Assembly: GCA_943331295.2 (NCBI GenBank)
Contig: CALQLA020000035.1
Location: 1-58,234 of the forward strand
DNA: 58,234 bases
Direction of reading: 5' to 3'
Source of the DNA: Bordetella parapertussis
GTDB taxonomy: Bacteria > Pseudomonadota > Gammaproteobacteria > Burkholderiales > Casimicrobiaceae
In this document: piece by piece, positions 1 through 15,000 of the stretch
How the letters are laid out: the number at the start of each line of letters is the position of its first letter
Numbering within the stretch: position 1 is the first letter of the stretch
Translations under genes and position numbers: made by a program
Notes under the pieces: generated by a model
The model's input: the letters and a program-made list of their open reading frames with translations, nothing else
Told to the model about the DNA's origin: nothing
Database searches by the model: none

Positions 1-3000
1 CGCCTGCACGGCCCGATCGGCCTCTACATCGGCAGCCGCACGCCGCCCGAGATCGCGATCTCGATCCTGGCCGAGATCACCGCGGTGAAGAACGGTGTCG
101 CGCTGCCGGACGCCGTGAAGATCGCCGCGGCCAAGGCGCGGATCGAGCCCGCGGCAGCCTGCAGCACGCCCTGAGCGGCGCGGCGGGCAGCCCGCCCCGG
201 GCGCCCGCCGCCGTCAGTGAAAATCGCGCGAGCGCGCCGGCAGCTCGCCCAGGAGCGGCGACAGGTCGGCGAGACGCCCCGCGATCATGTGCACCACGTC
301 GCCTTCGCGCTCGACCTTGCCGAAGACCGCGAGCAGCCTCGCGCCGAGCAGTTCGCGCCGCTGCCGGTCGCCGAGATCGCGCCAGACGATCACGTTGGTC
401 GCGCCGGTCTCGTCCTCGAGCGTGACGAACACCACGCCGCTCGCGGTGTCGGGCCGCTGGCGGCCGATGACGATGCCGGCGGTGCGCATGATGCGGCCGT
501 GGGGCGCGGCGCGGATCTCCTCCGACGTTGACAGCCGGCGCTTTCGCAGCAAGTCACGCAGCAGCGCCAGCGGATGCCGGCCCAGCGTGAGGCCCTGCGT
601 CCGGTAGTCGGCGATGATGTCCTGCCCTTCGGTGGGCGCGGGCAGCGCCGGCGGGTCGTCGCTGCGGCCGGCGCCGGCCAGCAGCGGCGGCAGGCGCTCG
701 ATGCCGGCGACGTTCCACACGGCGTCGTGGCGGTGGCCGGCCAGCGCCGCGAGCGCGCCGGCGTCGGCGAGGCGGCCGAGATCGCGCTTCTCCAGCGCCG
801 CGCGGTGCGCGAGATCGGCGACGCTCGCGAACGCGCCCGTCGCGCGCGCCGCGACGATGCGCTCCCCGCCGGACTGCGACAGCCCGGCGACGAGGCGCAG
901 GCCGAGCCGCAGCGCGGGACCGGCGGCGCGTAGCCGGTCTTCGTCGCCCGGGTTTCGCGTGCGCTCAACCCGGGCTGCGTTGGCGAGATTTGCCTCCAGC
1001 GTGCAATCCCAATCGCTCGCCGTCACGTCGACCGGCCGCACCGCCACCCCGTGCCGGCGTGCGTCGGCGACGAGCTGCGCCGGCGCGTAGAAGCCCATCG
1101 GCTGCGCGTTGACCAGCGCGGCGCAGAAGGCCGCCGGCTCGTAGTGCTTCAACCACGCCGACACGTAGACGAGCAGCGCGAACGACGCCGAGTGCGATTC
1201 CGGGAAGCCGTACTCGCCGAAGCCCAGGATCTGCTGGTAGATCTGCCGCGCGAACTCCTCGCTGTAGCCGCGCGCGCCCATGCCGTCGATCAGCCGCTGC
1301 TCGAAATGCTCGAGGCCGCCCTTGCGCCGCCACGCGGCCATCGAGCGCCGCAGGTGGTCGGCCTCGCCCGCCGAGAAGCCGGCGGCGACGATCGCGAGCT
1401 GCATCACCTGCTCCTGGAAGATCGGCACGCCGAGCGTGCGCTCCAGCACGCTCCGCACCGCCTCGCTCGGATAGGTGACCGCCTCCTTGCCCTGCCGCCG
1501 GCGCAGGTACGGATGCACCATCCCGCCCTGGATGGGGCCGGGGCGGACGATGGCGACCTCGATCACCAGGTCGTAGAAGGTCGCGGGCTTCAAGCGCGGC
1601 AGCATCGACTGCTGCGCGCGCGATTCGATCTGGAACACGCCGACGGTATCCGCGCGCTGGCACATCGCGTAGACGGCGGGGTCCTCGGCCGGGATGTCCT
1701 GCATCGAGAATTCGACCGGCGCGCCATCGCCGGCGGCCGCTGCCGGCGGGCGGAAATGCCGGCCGGCGCCGGGGTGCTCGCGCGCCAGCGCCGATACCAT
1801 CTGCAGCGTCCGGCGGATCGCGGACAGCATGCCGAGCGCGAGGCAGTCGACCTTGAGGAGGCCCAGCGCGTCGAGGTCGTCCTTGTCCCACTGGATCACG
1901 GTGCGGTCTGCCATCGCGGCGTTCTCGACCGGCACCATCCGCTCCAGCAGGCCGCGGGCGATCACGAAGCCGCCGACGTGCTGCGACAGGTGCCGCGGGA
2001 AGCCCATCAGTTCGTTGGCCAGCGTCACCAGCCGGACGATGGCCGGGTTGTCGGGGGCAAAGCCCGCCTCGCGGATGCGCTCCGGGTTCACGGTGCGGCC
2101 GTCCCACCACGCGAACACGCCGGTCAGCCGCTCGACCTGCGCGAGGTCGAGGCCGAGCGCCTTGCCGACGTCGCGGACGGCGCTCTTCGGCCGGTAGGTG
2201 ATGAGCGTCGCTGCCAGCGCCGCGCGGTCGCGGCCGTAGCGGCCGTAGATGTACTGGATCACCTCCTCGCGCCGCTCGTGCTCGAAGTCGACGTCGATGT
2301 CCGGCGGCTCGTTGCGCTCCTTCGAGATGAAGCGCTCGAACAGCATGCTCATCCGCGCCGGATCGACCTCGGTGATGCCCAGCGCGTAGCACACCGCCGA
2401 GTTCGCCGCCGACCCGCGGCCCTGGCACAGGATGCCGCGGCCGCGCGCGAACGCGACGATGTCGTGGACGGTGAGGAAGTAGGGCTCGTAGCGCAGCTCG
2501 GCGATCAGGGCCAGCTCGTGCTCGATCAGCGCGTGCACTTCCGCAGGAACGCCCTGCCGATACCGCTGCCGCAGGCCTTCCCCGACCAGGGTCCGCAGGT
2601 GCGATGCCGGGGTCTCCCCGGGCGGGACGATCTCCTCGGGATACTCGTAGCGCAATTCGTCCAGCGAGAACGTGCAGCGCTGCGCGATTGCCAGCGTCTC
2701 GGCCAGCAGCGCCGGCGGATGCAGCGTGGCGATCCGGGCGCGCGAGCGCAGGTGGCGCTCGCCGTTGGCGAACAGCGCGCGGCCGCATTCGGCGAGCGGC
2801 CGGCCGAGCCGGATCGCCGTCAGCGTGTCCTGCAGCGGGCGCCGGGCGCGGACGTGCATGTGGACGTCGCCGGTGGCCACCTGCGGCAGGCCGCTCGCCT
2901 CCGACAGCGCGGCGAGCGCCGCCTGCCGCGCGCGTTCGCCGGCGCGCACCGCGAGCTCGACGGCGATCCAGCCGCGGGCGGGAAACGTCGCCGCGACCCA

Positions 3001-6000
3001 CTGCGCCATCGCGAGCAGCCCGGCGTCGGGCGCCGCGGCTACTCCCTCCGGCACCCAGAGCGCCAGCAACCCCTCCGCGTGTGCCTCGACATCCGCGCGC
3101 GCCAGCGCATAGCTCCCCTTGCGCGCACTGCGCCGGCCGCGCGTGATGAGTTGCGACAGGTTGCCGTAGCTCGTCCGGTCGGTCGCAAGCAGCACCAGCT
3201 TCACGCCGTCGTCGAGGGTGACCTCGGTGCCGACGATCAGCTTGAGGCCGCAATCCCTGGCGGCCAGGTGGGCGCGCACGATCCCCGACAGCGAGCACTC
3301 GTCGGTGACGGCGAGGGCGGCGTAGCCCTGCGCGTGCGCGCGCTCGACCAGCTCCTCCGGGTGCGAGGCCCCGCGCAGGAACGAATAATTCGTCAGGCAG
3401 TGCAGTTCGGCGTAGGCAGGGAGCATCGAGGGAAGGGAAGGGGGCTGCGGCGCCGCGCCGGGCGGTCGTCGAATCGATACCGTACGAATATACGGTACCG
3501 CAGCGACGCCGCTGGCGCAACCGTCCGGCCCCGCCGTCCGTCGGCGACCGCCGCCGCCCGGCCGGCGCGCCGGCCCGCCCGCGGAACCGCGCCGGCCGCG
3601 GCGGGCCGAAGCGGTAAGATGCCGCCTTCACCGCCACCCTCATCGCCAACACAGGGGGCCCACGTTCCCCGTTCGCAAAGCCGAGAAATGCCTGCCATCG
3701 CCTTCGACCGCTTCTACCGCTACGCCGACCTGACCGCGCTGCTGCACGGTTTCGTCGCCGACCACCCCGGCCTCGTCGCCCTCGAATCGATCGGCCGGAG
3801 CCACGAGGGCCGCGACATCTGGGTGGCGACCGTGACCAACGCCGCCACCGGCCCCGCCGCAGAAAAGCCCGCCTTCTGGGTCGACGGCAACATCCACGCG
3901 ACCGAGGTCGCCGCATCGACGGCTAACCTGTACTTCCTGCACACGCTGGTCACGCAATACGGGACAGACCCCGATATCACCCGCGCGCTCGACACCCGCG
4001 CGTTCTACATCTGCCCGCGGATCAACCCCGACGGCGCGGAACTCGCGCTCGCCGACACGCCGAAATGGGTGCGCTCGTCGACGCGGCCCTACCCGCGCGA
4101 CGAGGAGGAGATCGAGGGCCTCACCGTCGAGGACATCGACGGCGACGGCCGTATCCTGCAGATGCGCCTGCCCGACCCGAACGGCCTGTGGAAGGACCAC
4201 CCGGAGCAGCCGGGCCTGATGATCCGCCGCGACCCGATCGAGGCCGGCGGCACCTACTACCGCGTGCTGCCCGAAGGCAGCGTCGAGGGCTGGGACGGCT
4301 ACACGCTGAAGATCAAGACGCCGAAGGAAGGCTTGGACCTCAACCGCAACTTCCCGGCCAGCTGGCGGCAGGATTTCGAGCAGCCGGGCGCCGGCCCCTA
4401 TCCGGTCTCCGAGCCGGAAGTGCGCGCGATCGTCGACTTCGTCACCGGGCACACGAACATCACCGGCGGCACCACGTTCCACACGTGGAGCGGCGTGCTG
4501 CTGCGGCCGTTCGAGCACCAGTCCGACGAGGAGATGCACGCCGAGGACCTGTGGTTCTTCAGGCAGGCGGGTGCCAAGGGCACCGAGCTCACCGGCTACC
4601 CCGCGATCTCGGTCTACCACGAGTTCCGCTACCACCCGAAGTCGGTGATCGCCGGCACGTTCGACTGGCTCTACGAGCACCTCGGCATGTACACGTGGGT
4701 GGTCGAGATATGGAGCCCGATGCGCGAGGCGGGCATCGAGAAGTACCCGTACATCGACTGGTTCCGCGACCATCCGGTCGAGGACGACATGAAGCTCTAC
4801 GCGTGGAGCCGCGACAAGCTGGCGGGCCTCGGGCACATCGCGTGGAAGCCGTTCGACCATCCGCAGCTGGGCCGGGTCGAGATCGGCGGCTGGAACCGTT
4901 TCCACGCGTTCTCGAACCCGCCGCCGGCGTTCCTCGAGCGCGAGGTGAGCCGCTTTCCGCGCTGGATGCTGTGGCAGGCGCTGTGCTCGCCGAAGCTGGA
5001 GGTGGTCGCGGCGGAGAGCGACGCGCTGGGCGACGGCACGTGGCGCGTGCGGCTCGTCGTGCAGAACACCGGCTGGCTGCCCTCCTACGTGTCGAAGCGC
5101 GCGCAGGAGCGCGGGATCGTCCGCGGCGTCATCGCGGAGATCGCGGTTCCCGCGGGCGGCGAACTGCTCCAGGGCAGGCGGCGCGAGGACATGGGGCAGC
5201 TCGAAGGCAAGGCGTACAAGCACACCGGCGTATCGTTCTGGCCCGAACGCCACGTCACAGACGACCGGGCGAAGGTCGAATGGATCGTCCGCGGCAAGGC
5301 GGGTGACCGGATCGAACTCGTCGCGCGCCACGACCGCGCGGGCACGATGCGCGCGACGGTGACGCTCGGCTGATCCCGCATCGTGCCGGCACGCGACCCA
5401 TGCGACGCGACGTCGCCGAAGGGCGACCGCTGGGGGCCGGGGTCGCGGGTGCCGGCGATCGTCATCTCGCCGTTCGCGAAGCCTGGCCACGTCGACCACA
5501 CGCCGTACGACACGACGTCGATCCTGAAATTCATCACGCGGCGCTTTGGCCTCGAGCCGCTCCCCGGCGTGCGCGCCGGCGCGGGGGACCTCACCGCCGC
5601 GTTCGATTTCGGCGGAAGGCAGTGACCCGCAATCGCCGCCCCGCATGCGCCACGTCGCGGCCCGTGCAAGCAACGACCACCGCCATCCGACCAACGTCCA
5701 TCCTCGCCGAGAACCGACCCATGCCGACTTCTGCCGCAGTGCCCGCTGCTGCCGGTCCCCCCGCCGGGGAGCTTTACTACCGGCACGCGCTCCCGGTGCG
5801 GATCATGCACTGGGTCAACGCGGTCGCGCTGGCGGTGCTCCTGATGAGCGGGCTGCAGATCTTCAACGCGCACCCGGCGCTGTACTGGGGCAAGTCGTCG
5901 TACAACGGCGTGCCGCCGCTGCTCGTGATGCAGGCGGCGCAGAACGCGGACGGCACGCTGAAGGGCGAGACCTACATCTTCGGCCGCGCGTTCGACACCA

Positions 6001-9000
6001 CCGGCGTCTTCGGCGCATCGAAGGATCGCGACGGCGAGCCGACCGCGCGCGGCTTCCCGTGGTGGCTCACGATCCCCGACAACCCGTGGCTGTCGATGGC
6101 GCGGCTGTGGCACTTCTTCTTTGCGTGGATCTTCGTGATCAACGGCATCGCGTACGTCGGCTACGGCATCGCGAGCCGCCACCTCGCGCGCGACCTCGCG
6201 CCGACCGGCCGCGACTGGCGTTCGATCGGCCGGTCGGTCGCCGATCACCTGCGGCTGCGCCACGCGAAGGGCGAGGCGGCGAAGCGCTACAACATCCTGC
6301 AGAAGCTCGCCTATCTCGTCGTGATCTTCGTGCTGCTGCCGCTGATCATCCTGATGGGACTCGCGATGAGCCCGTGGATGAACTCGGTGCTGCCGGGCTG
6401 GATCGATCTCTTCGGCGGGCGGCAGTCGGCGCGCACGATCCACTTCGTCGCCGCGTGGCTCCTCGTCGGCTTCGTGCTGGTGCACGTGTTCGAGGCGATC
6501 ATCGGCGGCGCCTGGAACAACCTGCGCTCGATGCTCACCGGCCGCTATCGGGTCGAACCGGAGAAATCCCATGACTGAGAAACGCCCGCCGTCCGTGGCG
6601 CCGCGTCGCCATTTCCTGCTGCGCGCGGCCGGCGCCGCCGGCGCGCTGATGCTGGCCGGCTGCAACCGGCTGTCGCAGAGCGAATGGTTCCCCAAGGTCC
6701 TCGCCGTCGGCGAGAAGGCGAGCGACGCCGCCGCGCACGTCGCGGTGCCGCGCCGGTCGATGGCGCAGGAGTTCGCCGAGTCCGACCGGTCGCCGACGTT
6801 CCGCGCCAACGGCACGTCCGACCCCGACTCGGAGGCGTACCGCGCGCTCGCGTCGACGGGATTCGCCGACTACCGGCTCGAGGTCGTCGGTCTCGTCGAG
6901 CGCCCGCTGTCGCTGTCGCTTGCCGAGCTGCGCGCGCTTCCCGCCCGGACACAGATCACGCGTCACGACTGCGTCGAAGGCTGGAGCGCGATCGCGAAAT
7001 GGAAAGGCGCGAAGCTCGCTGCGCTGCTCGAGGCCGCGAAGCCGACGGCCGCCGCGCGGTACCTGGTGTTCCACTGCGCCGACCCGATGTCGGCCGACGC
7101 CAGCGACAAGTACTACGAGAGCATCGACCTCGAGGACGCCCGCCACCCGCAGACGATCCTCGCCTACGAGATGAACGACGCCGCGCTGCCGGTGGCCAAC
7201 GGCGCGCCGATCCGGCTGCGGGTCGAGCGGCAGCTGGGCTACAAGCACGCGAAGTACGTGATGCGGATCGAGCTGGTGGAGAGCTTCGCGAAGATCGCGG
7301 GCGGCAACGGCGGGTACTGGGAAGACCAGGGGTATCAATGGTTCGCGGGGATCTGACCATGGCCGATGCATCCGATTGCCGCATTGGGCGCGGCGGCGAC
7401 GCTTCCTCGCGTCGCCGCGTCGCGCGGTCGCATCTCGCCCTTGCGCTCGCCGTCGCGCTGCTGGCGGGATGCGCCGTGGCGCCGGCCGTGGTCGCGCCGA
7501 ACGCGGACCTGACGACGGAGGGCATCGCGCCCATTCCGGCGGCGCTCGCGGCGAAGACGGCCGCGTACACCGAATTCAAGCCGACTTCCGTCGTCGGCTG
7601 GCACCCGACGCGCAACGAACTGATCGTCGCGCGGCGCGCCACCAATACGGCCCAGCTGCACGCGGTCGCCGCGCCCGGTGCGTCGCTCGTCCAGCGCACC
7701 GATTTCCCGGAGCCGGTGCGCTTCGGCCTCTACCTGCCGCGCGAACCCGACACGCTGGTGTTCATGCGCGACCGCGGCGGCAACGAGCAGCGGCAGGTGT
7801 ACAAGCTGCCGCGCGGGGCGACGGAGCCGGTGTTGCTGACCGACCCCGACCGCCGGCATTCGATCGAGACGATCGGCGACGGGCGCGACCTGCTGGTGGT
7901 CACGTCGACCGATCTCGACAAGACCGGCAAGCGCGAGAACCCGGTGCTGGACGTCGGCCTGGTCGACCCGTTCGACCCGGCGCGCAACCGCCGGATCGCC
8001 ACGCTGCCCGGCACCGGCTGGGGCAGCTTCGCCTTCTCGCCGGACGACAAGCGGCTCGCGATGATCGAGTACAAGTCGGTCAACGAGACGTACCTGTGGG
8101 TGATGGACGTCGCGACGGGTGACAGGCGGCGCGTGCTGCCGCCCGCGGGCGCGACGCCGGCGCGTCCGATCGCCACCGGCGACGTGGCGTTTTCCGCCGA
8201 CGGCCGCGGCCTCTTCGTCGTGACCGACCGCGACGGCGAGTTCGCCCGTCTCGGCTACCTCGACCTCGCGACCGGCGCCATCGACTATTTCGGACCCGGC
8301 GACTGGGACGTCGAGTCGATCGCGCTGTCGCCCGACCGGAAGACGCTCGCCGCGATCAGCAACGAAGCGGGGCGCGGCGTGCTGCGCCTCTACGATGCGG
8401 CGACGCGCGAAGCCCGGCCGCTGCCGGCGCTGCCCATCGGGCAGGTGAGCGGGCTCGCCTGGAACGAGAACTCGCGCGACCTCGCCGTCACCATCGACTC
8501 GGCGCAAAGCCCGGGCGACGCCTACGTCATCGACGTGCGCGCCGCGCGGCTCACGCGCTGGACGCAGGGCGGGGTCGACGGGATCGACACGACGGCGTTC
8601 CGCGATTCGGCGCCGATCGCCTGGACGAGCTTCGACGGGCAGAAGGTCAGCGGCTTCATCGTCCGGCCGCCGCCTTCGTTCACCGGGCCGCGGCCGGTGC
8701 TGGTCGAGATCCACGGCGGACCGGAAGGCCAGTCGCGCCCGGGCTTCCTCGGCCGCCTCAACTACCTCGTCAACGAGCTCGGCATCGCCATCGTCTCGCC
8801 CAACGTCCGCGGGTCCACCGGCTACGGCAAGACCTTCGTCGCGCTGGACAACGGGATGAAGCGCGAGGACTCGGTGCAGGACGTCGGCGCGCTGCTCGAC
8901 TGGATCGCGCAGGACCCGGGCCTCGACGCGAAGCGCGTCGCCGTCTATGGCGGCAGCTACGGGGGCTACATGGTGCTGGGCGTGGCGACGACGTATCCGG

Positions 9001-12000
9001 ACCGGATCGCCGGCGCCATCGACATCGTGGGCATCGCCAACTTCGTCTCGTTCCTCGAGAACACCGAGAGCTACCGCCGCGACCTGCGCCGCGTCGAGTA
9101 CGGCGACGAGCGCGATCCCGCGATGCGCGCGTTCCTCGAGCGCATCTCGCCGGTCAACAACGCGCAGAAGATCCGGGCGCCGCTGTTCATCGTGCACGGC
9201 AGGAACGATCCGCGCGTCCCGTACACCGAGGCCGAGCAGATCGTCGCGGCCGCGAAGAAGAACAGCGTGCCGGTGTGGTACCTGCTGGCCAATAACGAGG
9301 GCCACGGCTTCGCGCGCAAGGCCAACGCCGACTTCCTGTTCTACGCGACGATCGCGTTCCTGCAGGAGACGCTGTTGAAGAAGTGAGCGGCCGTCCGGCG
9401 TGCTACGATCCGGGCGCCCATGGTTTCGCACCGTCACCTGCCTCCGTCGATCCGCGCCCGCCTGTCGGGCAGGCACGCCCGGCGGGTCATCTGCCTCGCG
9501 GCCGCGGCACTGGTCGTGGCCTGCTCCTCGGCGTCGACGAAGGTGCTGCCGCCGGTGGTCAACGTATCGATCGGGCAGCAGCTGATCGACCTCAAGAAGG
9601 CGCGGGATGCGGGTGCGATCACGCAGCGGGAATACGAGCAGCAGTCGAAGCGCGTGATAGAAAGCGTCGAATGAGCGCCTTCCCCATCGTGGTGCAGAAG
9701 CGCCTGGTCGCCGCACTCGCGCTCGCCGCCTGCGCGTCGCTGTCCGGATGCTGGAGCTGGTCGTCGTCCAAGGCGGACGTCACGGTCACCGGCACCACCA
9801 CGATATCCCGGGGCCAGGAACTCACCGACCTGAAGCGCGCGCTCGACGAGGGCGCGATCAGCCGGCGCGACTACGACAAGGTCCGCGAGAAGATTCTGCG
9901 GCGGGACTGACGCCCGGGGCACGCGTCAGCGCGGCAGCATCCGCGGATCGGAAAAGAACTCGAGCATCAGGAAATCCTCGAGCGCCTGGTTGTCGGCGGG
10001 GCGCGCCGACATCTGGACTTCATGCCCGACCCGGTCCGATTTCCAGTTGAAGTCGCCGGGCACCTGCTCGCGGATGATCTCGATCATCTTGCGGACCATC
10101 GCGATCCGGATGTCGCCGTTGCGCCCCTTGCGCACCTCGATCACCTGGCGGGTCCGCCGGGCGATGTCCTTGTTCCAGCCCGTGAACCAGAACTCGGCGT
10201 CGTCGTAGCCCAGCCGCTTGATCTGGAACACGCCGCCGCCGGACTTCGGATCGTAGCCGAATGCCGGCTGCGCGTTGGAGGCGAGGTTGCCCGCGACGAT
10301 CCGGTCGCGGCGCTGGATTTCCGTTTCGACCGGCGGCGCGTTCGGCGTATTGCCCTGGGCGGTGCTGGGGCTGGCATTCTCGCGGGCGCGGCGTTGCGCC
10401 TCGATGTACGACGCGAGGTCGGTCGTCGGCGGCGCGGGCACCGGCGTGGGCGGTGCCGCGACCGGCGGCGGGGGCGGTTCGGCGGGGCGCGGGGCGGGTG
10501 CCAGGACCGGCGGCGCCGTCGGCTTGGCCGGGGCGGGCGCGGGCGGGCGCGTCAGCACCGGCGGCGGGACCTTGCGGGCCTTGGCCGGCGGCGGTGGCGG
10601 CGCCACGGCCAACGGCGGGGAGGGCGGCGGCGCGGGCGGGGCGCTCGCTTCCGGCGTGGGGATCGTCGTGAGCCGCGTGACCAGTGCCGGGCGCGACTTT
10701 CCCTGCTCGTTCTCGCTGTCGGCGAGGTTGGGCATTTTCGGGATCTGGGGCAGCAGTACCCAAAGCGCCGCGGCATGGAAATGCAGCGACAGCAGCAGCG
10801 CCAGCCAGATTACGGGGATGGTGACGACGCTGTGCCGGTTGACCGGGGCGTCGCGCCAGTCGCTCATCGGTTGCTCAAGGCGTGGGCAATCTACCTCGGA
10901 CGACAGGCAGCCATCGGCAGGGTCGGTCGGTCATCGGGGGAATGTCGGAGTGCGGTTGGAGGACGTCGGTTCCGCCCGAATATACACGGTACGCGGCATC
11001 GTCCGCGCCGGGGCACGGAGGCTGCTGCCGGCGGGCCCCGGCCCTTAAGCGAACAGGCCGTGCAGGAACCACTCGCCGTCGTCGCTGGCGTAGCGGTGGT
11101 CGCGGTAGATCCAGACGCGTTCGCCGCGCGGGTTCTCCGCGATGAAATAATCGCGCCGGATGTCGATGCCGTCCCACCAGCCCGATTCGATGCGCTCGGG
11201 GCCCTCGTGCAGCACCCAGGGTCGAACTTCGAAACGGGTGCCCAGCGGTTCCGGTTCCGCCAGCAGCCACAGTGGCCGCGGCGGGAGGTCGGGGTCGGCA
11301 TCGGCCGCGCCGGACGCGGCGCCGGCGCGGCCCCGGGGGATGGCGGCAAGCCGGGTGCCGGTGCCGACCGCTGCGCTTCGCCAGGCGCATTCGGGGCGAT
11401 GCTCGGCGTGCGGCAGCACATGGGTGGCGGCGTCGTCGCCCAGGCGGGCGCGCAGCCGGTCGAGCAGCGGCACCGTCGCGGGGGGGGTATCGCCGGGCAG
11501 GAGCCCCAGGTTGCGGCCCCGGATCGCGGCGGTGGCTTCGCTCTCCAGCGTGATGGTCACGACCGGTGCCGGCAGCACGACGCGCGCGAGGCGCTCGCGC
11601 AGCACGGCGACGAGATGCGCGGCTTCGCGCGCCGGCGCCGCCAGCGCGAACCGCACGCGGGTTTCGGCGGCGCCGCCGCGGGCCGCGACGTGGCGCTCGT
11701 GCGCGAGCGTGAGCGACATCTCGGCGAGGCCCAGCCCGCGGCCCAGCAGCCAGCCGGCGAGCTCGTGCACCAGCCGGTTCACCGCGAACGCGAGGGCCTC
11801 GACGCTTTCCACCGCCGCCGGCAGCTCGAGCCGGCCGGTGTAGCGCGGCGGCGGCACGAAGGGCGGCTGCGGATCGGCGACCAGGCCCCGCGCGCGGTCG
11901 AGCAGCGCGACGAAATCGGCGCCGACCCGGCGCGCGAGCGCGGCCCGCGGCAACGCGCAGGCGGCGCCGAACGTCGTGATGCCGGCGGCGGCGAGCGTCG

Positions 12001-15000
12001 CGGTGACGGTGGCATCGAGGCCGAGGTCGGCCAGCGGCAGCGGCGCGAGCGCGGCGGCCGGCGCCGGGGAATCCGCCGCGGGGTGCCCCGCGCGCGCGAA
12101 CAGCAGCGCGGCGGTGGGCGTTGCCGCGAAGGCGAGCCGCGCGCCGTAGCCGAGATCGCGCGCGCCGCGCGCCAGGTGCGCGGCCAGGCGCGGCAGCCCG
12201 CCGAAGAGCCGCAGGCTGCCGCCGACCTCGGCCACGATCGCCTGCGGCGGGGCGAGGCTAACGGCGGGCGTGAACTGCGTGGCCCAGGTGGCCACGGCCG
12301 CGAGCGCGGCGGCTTCGGCGTCGGGGTCGCGGTCGCGCAGCAGGAGATTCGGCGCCAGCGCCAGCGCCCCTGAGACGAGCTGCCCCGGCCGCAGGCCCAG
12401 ATGGCCGGCGGCAGCGTTGACGGCGGCGATGCGCGGGTAATGGCCGCCGCTCCCCACCGCGAACGGCCGCGCCGCGTCTTCGGGCGACTGCGCGCGCGCG
12501 AAGACGTCGTGCGCCAGCGAGGGCAGCAGCAGGCAGGTCCAGAGCATCGTGGCCGGCAACGGGTGGCGGTTGGAGGGGCGTCGGCTTGCGTCGTTGGCGT
12601 AGCCCGGTGTTGAGCGCCAGCGAAACCCGGCGCCGTCATTGACCGGAGCACCACCCGGGTTTCGCTGGCGCTCAACCCGGGCTACGACCGGTTACGGGCT
12701 TTCCCGGATCCGTGCTTCGGTGTGCGCCCTCGGGACGGTCCGTCGGACTCACGCCCGGCGCTGGTCCGCGGATCGGGCAGCGCGGGGCAGGGCCGATCGA
12801 CATCGACCAGGATCGGCGCGGCAACGTCCCCGCCGCGGCGCTTCAGCACGCGCACGGCGAGCTTGCCGTCCTGCGGCGAGAGGGCGAGCCGCAGCGGCGC
12901 GGCGGCGGCAACCGCCTGCTGGCCGGGCCGCCGCCAGAGCACGCCCCAGGTGCGGCTGTCGCGCGCGGCGACCTGCAGTCGGCGCAGCGAGCGGTCGTCC
13001 TGCACGCCGAGCCACGCGAACGAGGCGCCGCATTCGGGCGCCCGCAGCGCCTGCTCGTAGGCCCACAGCGCGTCGGCGGCGGTGCGGCAGCGGACGATCA
13101 CGAGCCGCGCGGGGTCGATCCCCGCGGCGGCCAGCGCCGGCGCGTACGGCACGTGCGGCGGCGCGATCCAGACGATGTCGCGGCCGCCCGCCTGCAGCCG
13201 GACGAGCGCGGGCAGCGTGAGGCGGATCTCGCCGATGCCCTCGCGGGCGAGGACGATTTCGGTGAGCCCGCCTTCCGGCCAGCCGCGACCGGGCAGCACG
13301 GCGTCGAGCGCGGGAAAGCCGCTCGCGAGCGCGGCGGGCTCGGGCGCGCAGTCGTTCCCGCGCCAGATGGCGGGGTTGGCGAGCACGCCGGCAAGGGCGG
13401 GGTTCATTCCGTCAGCCCGCGGCGGCGACCTGCGGCCGGATGAGGCCGACGCCGATGCCTTCGATCGTCAGCGCCTCGCCCTTGCCGTCGACGACGATCG
13501 GCGCGAAGTCGGGGTTCGCGGCAACCAGCAGCACGCGGCCTTCCTGCCGCTCCAGCCGCTTGACGGTGACGTAGTCGCCCAGACGGGCGACGACGATCTG
13601 GCCCGTGCGCGCGTCGGCGGTCTTGTGCACGGCGAGGAGGTCGCCGTCGAGGATGCCGGCATCGCGCATGCTGAGGCCGTGCACGCGCAGCAGGTAGTTG
13701 GCGCGCGGCGTGAACAGCGCGGGGTCGAGCCGCAGGTGCCGCTCGATGTGCTCCGCGGCGAGCATCGGGCTGCCGGCGGCCACGCGGCCCACGAGGGGCA
13801 GCCCCGTGCCCGGCAGCTCCGGGCGGTCGAGCAGCCGCATCCCGCGCGAGGCGCCGGGCGTGAGTTCGAGTACGCCCTTTTTGGCCAGCGCACGCAGGTG
13901 GTCTTCGGCGGAACTCGCCGTGCGGAAGCCCAGCCCCGTGGCGATCTCGGCGCGCGTGGGCGGCATCCCCGTGGTTTCGAGATGGCTGCGGATCCAGTCG
14001 AGGATCTGCTGCTGGCGGGCGGTGAGAGGAGTGCGGGGGGGAGGAAGAGCCATGCGCCGTGTCCTTGTGCCGTATGGATGTACGGTAATCGGATTATAGG
14101 CGGCGGCCCTCCGGTGTCAACCGCGGCCGGGTCACGCGGTCGACCACCCGCGCACGCGCGGGTGGTCGAGGACCTCCGGGTTGACGAGGTTGCGCGGCCG
14201 GCGCCCCTGCGCCACGTCGGCGACGCTGCCGAGCCCGCTCCGGGCGATCGCGGCGAAGCATTCGTCGGTCCAGCAGATCGCGTGCGGCGTGACGATCACG
14301 TTCGGCAGGCGCAGCAGCGGATGATCGGCGCCGATGGGCTCGTGCTCGAACACGTCGAGGCCGGCGCCGGCGATCCGCCCCGCCGCCAGCGCGTCGTGGA
14401 GCGCGGCTTCGTCGACGATCGGACCGCGCGCGACGTTGACCAGGTACGCCGATGGCCGCATCAGCGCCAGCGCGCGGGCGTCGATCAAGTGGTGCGTCTC
14501 GGGCGTGAGCAGGCAGGCGACGCAGACGAAATCGGCGGTGGCGAGCAGCGTGTCGAGCGGCACCAGTTCGGCGCCCAGGGCCGCGAGCTCGGCCGCGTCG
14601 GCGAACGGGTCGGCCGCGACGAGGCGCAGGTCGAACACCCGCGCCAGCCGCAGCGTCTCGCGGCCGATGCTGCCGGCGCCGATCACCCCCAGCGTGCGGC
14701 CGGTGAGTCCCATGCCCATGTGGTCGGTCCGCTCGTTCCAGCGGCCCGCGCGCGTCAGCCGGTCCTTGATCATCAGCTTCTGCGCCAGCGCCAGCACATA
14801 GGTGATCGCCGCGGTGGCCACCGGCCGGCGCACCGCGTCGGGCGTGTTGGTCACCAGCACGCCCTGCGCCGTCATCGCCGCCACGTCGACGGCATCGAAG
14901 CCCACGCCGTGCCGCGCGATCAGCTTCAGCCGCATGCCGGCGCCGCCGACGGCAGCGGCAGGAACGCTCCCCGCGGCGACGTAGATCGCGTCGTACCGCG